Assembly (NCBI GenBank): GCA_019454705.1
Contig: JACFNS010000055.1
Coordinates: 1-10,335, forward strand
DNA: 10,335 bases
From: Taibaiella sp.
GTDB lineage: Bacteria > Bacteroidota > Bacteroidia > Chitinophagales > Chitinophagaceae
Reading direction: 5' to 3'
Below the pieces are notes generated by a model, which saw only the letters and a program-made list of their open reading frames with translations, was not told where the DNA came from and did no database searches. The position numbers were made by a program, and so were the translations under genes. Below, in pieces: positions 7,615 to 10,335 of this stretch; position 1 is the first letter of the stretch; the number at the start of each line of letters is the position of its first letter.

Positions 7615-7644
7615 CAAATTTAATGGTATCGCAGGATATACCAA
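7615..7644 (-). promoter_or_regulatory. Promoter TTG-N19-TAAATTTG for the 485-aa secreted protein
   Basis: Read on the minus strand, TTG (7644-7642) is followed by 19 nt and then TAAATTTG (7622-7615), an exact match to the Bacteroidota -33/-7 pattern (TTG, 17-23 nt, TAnnTTTG). The whole promoter fits inside the 38-nt gap after the DCC gene. The -7 box ends only four bases before the ATG at 7610, so transcription would start at or within a few bases of the start codon, giving a leaderless or nearly leaderless mRNA. Confidence 0.6.
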
Positions 7645-7648
7645 CCCG

Positions 7649-8095
7649 TTAATCTAAAAATCTTGATTGCAATTCAGGGGTGGGAATCATACAACTGTCG
7701 CGCTTGCCAAACCATTTATAGCGGTACCTGGCAATCATATCATATATGGCATCGCGGAAAGTACGAGGAAATACATAACCAACGGTTAATAGCGTATAGG
7801 CACCTTTTAAAATTGAGGCTGTTTTGAGGGCAGCATCAGATTTAACATATACCCTACCCTTGTAAACCAGCACCAGGCTGTCGGGTACTTTACCCTGCTC
7901 ATTTAGAAGGTGCTGCTGCACCAGTTGGCCCGTGGCGGATTGTAAGGATGAGAACCTGAAAACAGCTCTTTTGTCATGCTTAATGACGACCTGTACAAAT
8001 TGGTTACACAAATTGCACAGGCCGTCAAAAAACAATATGGGTCGCTCGCTGTCAGGCAGCATTATTATATGATTGGGCGAATTATTTTGCAGCAT
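7649..8095 (-). CDS. DCC-family thiol-disulfide oxidoreductase-like protein (DUF393/YuxK type), 148 aa
   Basis: The protein carries the family-defining FFDGLCNLC motif (D24-G25-x-C27-x-x-C30) near the N-terminus and the usual C-terminal block RYRYKWFGKRDSCMIPTPELQSRFL. Length is typical of the DCC family, small thioredoxin-like-fold proteins thought to handle thiol-disulfide exchange; the biochemical substrate is not established. No signal peptide is visible, so it is probably cytoplasmic. Two starts are possible: the ATG at 8095, which overlaps the end of the lipoprotein gene by 14 bases, and the ATG at 8062 (residue 12), which leaves 19 nt between the genes and still keeps the whole domain. 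Neither has a Shine-Dalgarno. The overlap or close spacing implies co-transcription with the lipoprotein gene. Confidence 0.9.
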   Translation of the reverse strand: MLQNNSPNHIIMLPDSERPILFFDGLCNLCNQFVQVVIKHDKRAVFRFSSLQSATGQLVQQHLLNEQGKVPDSLVLVYKGRVYVKSDAALKTASILKGAYTLLTVGYVFPRTFRDAIYDMIARYRYKWFGKRDSCMIPTPELQSRFLD

Positions 8096-8315
8096 CCCTT
8101 GCCGCTACTATTGAGTCAGCTTTAGGTTTTACTTCTATAGCCATTCTCCTGTCCAGGTCTTCAGAAGCCTGGGTATTCAACTCATCCAGTTTAGTACCTA
8201 CTGTAGAGTCTACTTTAGCTTGAATTTCATTTTCAGTCATCTGCGGCGCAGCTTCGTTCTGGCACGCAGTAAACAATAAAGTTGCAACAACTGCAGGGAA
8301 TAATAACTTTTTCAT
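8082..8315 (-). CDS. Small lipoprotein, 77 aa
   Basis: From the ATG at 8315 the protein starts MKKLLFPAVVATLLFTACQN, a lipoprotein signal with the acylated cysteine at residue 18 (FTAC as lipobox). The mature part is only 60 residues, hydrophilic, rich in D, E, A and K, and probably one long helix (NEIQAKVDSTVGTKLDELNT and onward). Cys is followed by Q-N-E, a polar/acidic start loosely like the lipoprotein export signals that direct surface display in Bacteroidota, so it may reach the outer face of the outer membrane; this is inference. A longer reading from 8348 (MYYICSSNQHN...) is rejected because the -7 promoter box at 8335-8342 lies downstream of that ATG, and because it would place extra polar residues before the signal peptide. 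First gene of the minus-strand run. Function unknown. Confidence 0.85.
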   Translation of the reverse strand: MKKLLFPAVVATLLFTACQNEAAPQMTENEIQAKVDSTVGTKLDELNTQASEDLDRRMAIEVKPKADSIVAARDAAK

Positions 8316-8334
8316 ATTGTGTTGATTTGAACTA

Positions 8335-8342
8335 CAAATGTA
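8335..8342 (-). promoter_or_regulatory. Candidate -7 element for the lipoprotein gene / minus-strand run
   Basis: On the minus strand, TACATTTG is an exact TAnnTTTG match, placed to give a leader of roughly 13-16 nt before the ATG at 8315. No clear TTG lies 17-23 nt upstream, so the -33 part is weak. Its position decides in favour of the 8315 start over the ATG at 8348, and it may drive all genes down to purQ. Confidence 0.55.
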
Positions 8343-8381
8343 ATACAATATCAGGCTAATATTTGTTCATTGCCCCCGTTC

Positions 8382-8393
8382 TTATCATGATAA
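8382..8393. promoter_or_regulatory. 12-bp perfect palindrome TTATCATGATAA between divergent genes
   Basis: A perfect palindrome sits in the 152-nt region between the lipoprotein gene (-) and the DUF4294 gene (+), about 40 nt upstream of the lipoprotein -7 box. With no stem loop it is more likely a binding site for a dimeric regulator than an RNA structure. In AT-rich intergenic DNA a chance palindrome is possible, and no cognate regulator can be named. Confidence 0.4.
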
Positions 8394-8432
8394 TTAACTG
8401 AATATTTAGACAAATTGGCCTGTAAAATGCTG

Positions 8433-8467
8433 TATATTTATATGAAAAACCGGAGCTTTACTAAAGC
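8433..8467 (+). promoter_or_regulatory. Weak -7 element and start-proximal inverted repeat before the DUF4294 gene
   Basis: TATATTTA (8433-8440) matches TAnnTTTG at all but the last base; the nearest TTG (8415-8417) is only 15 nt upstream. Between it and the ATG lies a perfect inverted repeat GCTTTA-C-TAAAGC (8455-8467) that abuts the start codon; as RNA it could fold as a 4-bp stem with a 5-nt loop. A GGAG at 8452-8455 lies 12 nt from the ATG, rather far for a Shine-Dalgarno. The promoter call is tentative. Confidence 0.35.
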
Positions 8468-9130
8468 ATGCCTGTAAGATTACTCATACATATAACCATA
8501 ATCCTCTCTGTATTAGTGGCAAGGCCGGGTGAGTTAAAGGCCCAGCCTAGGGGTAATGACACCCTGCTGCTGGGTGGGATAATGGTAGATGGTGTGGTAT
8601 ATCCCATGGTATATATGGATGGAGTGACTGTGACTGATAAACTACCCCGCAAATGGGCACGTAAAAGGGCCAAATATGACAGGCTGAAATACAACGTGTA
8701 CAAAGTATACCCCTATGCTGTAATGGCGGCAGACGTGCTCAAAGACGTAGACTCTGTGCTGCTGGCTATTGGCGAGGACAATAAAAAAGAACGCAGGCAA
8801 TACCTGAATACTGTTGAGGACGAGCTAAAGCGGAGATTTAACGGCGAGATATCAGACCTGACTGTGAGTCAAGGCCATGTGCTGGTAAAGCTTATAGACC
8901 GCCAGACAGGCAAAAGCTGCTATAACATAGTAAAAGAGCTGAAAGGAGGTGTTCCAGCAGCTGTCTTTCAAACGGTAGCCCTCATCTTTACACACAACCT
9001 GAAACGTGAATATGACCCCACCGGTGATGACAGGGATATGGAGGCTATTGTGCAGGAGTTGGAAGCTACACGCAACTACCAGTATCAATACCAGTTGCAA
9101 CAGTCCAGGCTGAAAGTGTCGAGGAAGTAG
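8468..9130 (+). CDS. DUF4294 domain-containing exported protein, 220 aa
   Basis: An N-terminal hydrophobic segment (about 4-19) ending in a KAQ cleavage region (residues 24-26) suggests a signal peptide. The remainder carries the hallmarks of DUF4294, a Bacteroidota family of unknown function: a G-x-x-V-D-G-x-x-Y-P strand (37-46), the basic Y-D-R-L-K-Y-N-V-x-K-V-Y-P-Y-A segment (70-84), and the block GHVLVKLIDRQTGKSCYNIVKELKGG (136-161), followed by NLKREYDPTGDDRDMEAIV (177-195). The single cysteine, C151, lies in that block. The C-terminus is a short Tyr/Gln repeat (YQYQYQ) and a basic tail. The start at 8468 is the first in-frame ATG and gives the intact export signal. The gene stands alone between divergent and convergent neighbours, so it is probably monocistronic. 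Periplasmic location is inferred. Confidence 0.88.
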   Translation: MPVRLLIHITIILSVLVARPGELKAQPRGNDTLLLGGIMVDGVVYPMVYMDGVTVTDKLPRKWARKRAKYDRLKYNVYKVYPYAVMAADVLKDVDSVLLAIGEDNKKERRQYLNTVEDELKRRFNGEISDLTVSQGHVLVKLIDRQTGKSCYNIVKELKGGVPAAVFQTVALIFTHNLKREYDPTGDDRDMEAIVQELEATRNYQYQYQLQQSRLKVSRK

Positions 9131-9153
9131 CAGGATATCTTAAATGCCCCTGT

Positions 9154-10080
9154 TTATTTGTATTGCTCGTACCAGTCAAACTTTTCGTTTATTATATTTC
9201 CCTTTTCCTTTTTAATATAATCTAATAGCGCCTCAGCTACATGGGTATGCCTTTTTTGTTTCAGCCAAATAAGGCTCCACATGGTCTTGATTGGAAGCCC
9301 CTTCACAGGAATAATCTGTAATTCACCATTTCTAAGCTCATTTTTAATACCAATAAGTGGCATGATGGAATAGCCAAGTCCTGCCATTACCGCCTGCTTA
9401 ACCGCCTCGTTACTGGTTAACTCCATCTTTTTTTGCACGACTATATTATTCATTTCTAAGAACCTTTGCATAGTTTGCCTGGTGCCCGAGCCATGCTCCC
9501 TGTAAATAAGTGGCAAATCTTTGAACAAATCTTTTTTGGTTTGTTTCAGATTCATTTCAAGCTGAGTGTTACCTACCAGGAAGAGCTTGTTTTGCAACAA
9601 ATCTATCTTATCTGTATTCAAAGTTGCCGGCAGTATTGATACCAGCGAAAAATCAACTTCGTTATTCTCCAGGCTTTCTATTACTTTACTTTTGTTTGTT
9701 ACATCCATCACCAATTCAACCGCCGGATGCTGCTTGAGGAAACCTGACAGGAAATAAGGCATAACATATTTACCCGTTGACACTACGGTTATTTTCAACC
9801 GGCCAATCAAATCTCCTTTGTAAGCATGTGCCTTATAATTGATGGCATATACCTGGTTCAATATGGCCTCTGCAGCAGCTGCTATTTCTTTACCGAAATC
9901 AGTTATGTATATGTTCCTTCCTATTACTTCAGTAAGAGGTATATCGAACTGCGCCTGGAAATTGCGGAGCTGTATAGAGACAGCAGGCTGTGTCAAGTGT
10001 AAGGCTTCCGCGGCTTTGGTAACACTGCCGGTATTAGCCACTTTCAAAAATATCTCCAGTTGATTTAGAGTATAATTCAT
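9154..10080 (-). CDS. LysR-type transcriptional regulator, 308 aa
   Basis: The N-terminal winged helix-turn-helix (1-60) shows the LysR signature: LNQLEIFLKVANTGSVTKAA, then EALHLTQPAVSIQLRNFQ with the recognition helix around 30-42. The effector domain covers about 91-292, with ITVVSTGKYVMPYFL (97-111) as its first strand/helix and LIYREHGSGTR (191-201) and TSNEAVKQAVMAGLGYSIMP (222-241) lining the ligand cleft. The RE-x-GSGTR element is shared with the CbbR/CysB-like branch of the family, whose effectors are small metabolites; the effector here is unknown. The gene is divergent from icd with an 85-nt gap, the classical arrangement for a LysR regulator acting on its neighbour and on itself. 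The 3' end faces the DUF4294 gene, 23 nt away, with no strong terminator. Confidence 0.95.
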   Translation of the reverse strand: MNYTLNQLEIFLKVANTGSVTKAAEALHLTQPAVSIQLRNFQAQFDIPLTEVIGRNIYITDFGKEIAAAAEAILNQVYAINYKAHAYKGDLIGRLKITVVSTGKYVMPYFLSGFLKQHPAVELVMDVTNKSKVIESLENNEVDFSLVSILPATLNTDKIDLLQNKLFLVGNTQLEMNLKQTKKDLFKDLPLIYREHGSGTRQTMQRFLEMNNIVVQKKMELTSNEAVKQAVMAGLGYSIMPLIGIKNELRNGELQIIPVKGLPIKTMWSLIWLKQKRHTHVAEALLDYIKKEKGNIINEKFDWYEQYK

Positions 10081-10088
10081 AAGAATGT

Positions 10089-10114
10089 TTTATCAATAAC
10101 ATTTCAAAGATAAA
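10089..10114. promoter_or_regulatory. Operator-like inverted repeat TTTATC-N14-GATAAA in the lysR-icd intergenic region
   Basis: A perfect 6-bp inverted repeat with a 14-nt spacer spans 26 bp. Its right arm overlaps the regulator's -7 element (10105-10112) and its interior covers the expected transcription start, so a bound protein would block lysR transcription. Size and position fit a LysR-type recognition site, though the strict T-N11-A box is not obvious. Assignment to this regulator is inference from position. Confidence 0.5.
10105..10112 (-). promoter_or_regulatory. -7 element of the lysR-type gene
   Basis: On the minus strand TATCTTTG is an exact TAnnTTTG match; transcription would start around 10098-10101, giving a leader of about 18-21 nt. 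No TTG is seen at the -33 position, consistent with a weak promoter. For icd on the + strand only a 7/8 match, GAGTTTTG (10139-10146), is visible, which could give a leader of about 13-16 nt. Confidence 0.55.
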
Positions 10115-10165
10115 TAAAAATATATTAATTTCAGTTACGAGTTTTGCAATCGAAAAATAAAAACT

Positions 10166-10335
10166 ATGACAAGAATAACGATTGCAAAAGGAGATGGCAT
10201 CGGGCCGGAAATTATGGACGCTACGCTAAGCATACTTTATGCAGCAGGCGCCCGTATAGAAACAGATGAAATAGAAATTGGCGAAAAGATTTACCTGGCG
10301 GGCAACAGTTCAGGCATCGCTACAGCAGACTGGGA
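10166..10335 (+). CDS. icd: NADP-dependent isocitrate dehydrogenase, N-terminal 56 residues (3' end outside window)
   Basis: The frame opens with MTRITIAKGDGIGPEIMDAT, the N-terminal strand and GDGIGPEI loop (residues 9-16) of the isocitrate/isopropylmalate dehydrogenase superfamily. The exact wording, with AKGDGIGPEIMDATL and a following EIGEKIYLAGNSSGI segment, fits the long NADP-type isocitrate dehydrogenase of Bacteroidota and alphaproteobacteria rather than LeuB. That enzyme converts isocitrate to 2-oxoglutarate and CO2 in the TCA cycle and makes NADPH. The catalytic Lys/Tyr and the substrate arginines lie beyond the window, so cofactor preference is inferred from family resemblance. No Shine-Dalgarno; the leader just before the ATG is A-rich. 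Divergent from the LysR-type gene, which may control it. LeuB or tartrate dehydrogenase are less likely alternatives. Confidence 0.88.
   Translation, partial: MTRITIAKGDGIGPEIMDATLSILYAAGARIETDEIEIGEKIYLAGNSSGIATADW

Noticed and set aside
8357..8365. TAATATTTG as a plus-strand -7 element for the DUF4294 gene
   Set aside because: It has three spacer bases instead of two and lies about 100 nt from the start codon; the element at 8433-8440 is better placed.
9130..9156. Possible bidirectional terminator between the DUF4294 and lysR-type genes (GCAGG...CCTGT then TTTATTT)
   Set aside because: Only 4-5 pairs with a 14-nt loop; too weak to call as a hairpin terminator.
1..10335. Search for a mobile element, CRISPR array, tRNA/rRNA, toxin-antitoxin or defence cassette
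   Set aside because: No terminal inverted repeats, direct-repeat arrays, transposase, nuclease or RNA-gene signatures were seen; gene content is housekeeping plus Bacteroidota-specific unknowns.

Overview
The window looks like ordinary chromosomal DNA from a member of the Bacteroidota, most likely the Chitinophagia/Chitinophagaceae. The evidence is Bacteroidota-restricted or Bacteroidota-typical families (DUF4294, a DUF6427-like membrane protein, a one-chain DsbD with N-terminal and thioredoxin domains), almost no Shine-Dalgarno sequences, and several exact copies of the Bacteroidota -7 promoter element TAnnTTTG just upstream of genes. I see no mobile element, tRNA, rRNA, CRISPR array, phage gene or recognisable defence system. 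Coding density is very high: the longest gene-free stretch is about 150 bases (8316-8467).

Layout. The left edge holds the last 49 codons of a Dps-type ferritin (+), closed by a strong hairpin terminator at 187-218. Its T-tract touches the start of a 154-residue protein of unknown function (219-683, +), which overlaps tail to tail with an FAD-dependent dehydrogenase (673-2235, -). That gene lies 43 nt behind a DsbD-family thiol:disulfide transporter (2279-4312, -), so the two are probably co-transcribed. A 116-nt gap separates them from a tight minus-strand run, in transcription order: small lipoprotein (8082-8315), DCC-family thiol protein (7649-8062 or -8095), secreted 485-residue protein of unknown function (6153-7610), polytopic membrane protein (5152-6135) and purQ (4429-5130). 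Gaps in this run are 17-38 nt or overlaps, so it may be one operon, with an internal promoter candidate before the 485-residue gene.

On the right, a divergent promoter region separates the lipoprotein from a DUF4294 gene (8468-9130, +). This converges on a LysR-type regulator (9154-10080, -), which is divergent from the start of an NADP-type isocitrate dehydrogenase gene (10166 to the right edge, +). An inverted repeat that covers the regulator's own -7 element suggests autoregulation and possibly control of icd.

How the genes relate. Dps, DsbD, the FAD enzyme and the DCC protein share a loose redox/thiol theme; purQ and icd are core metabolism. I found no clear novel multi-gene system. The best leads are regulatory: a promoter element embedded in the base of the dps terminator, a probably leaderless mRNA for the 485-residue protein, and the operator-like repeat between lysR and icd. 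Two well-formed proteins (219-683 and 6153-7610) have no function I can assign.
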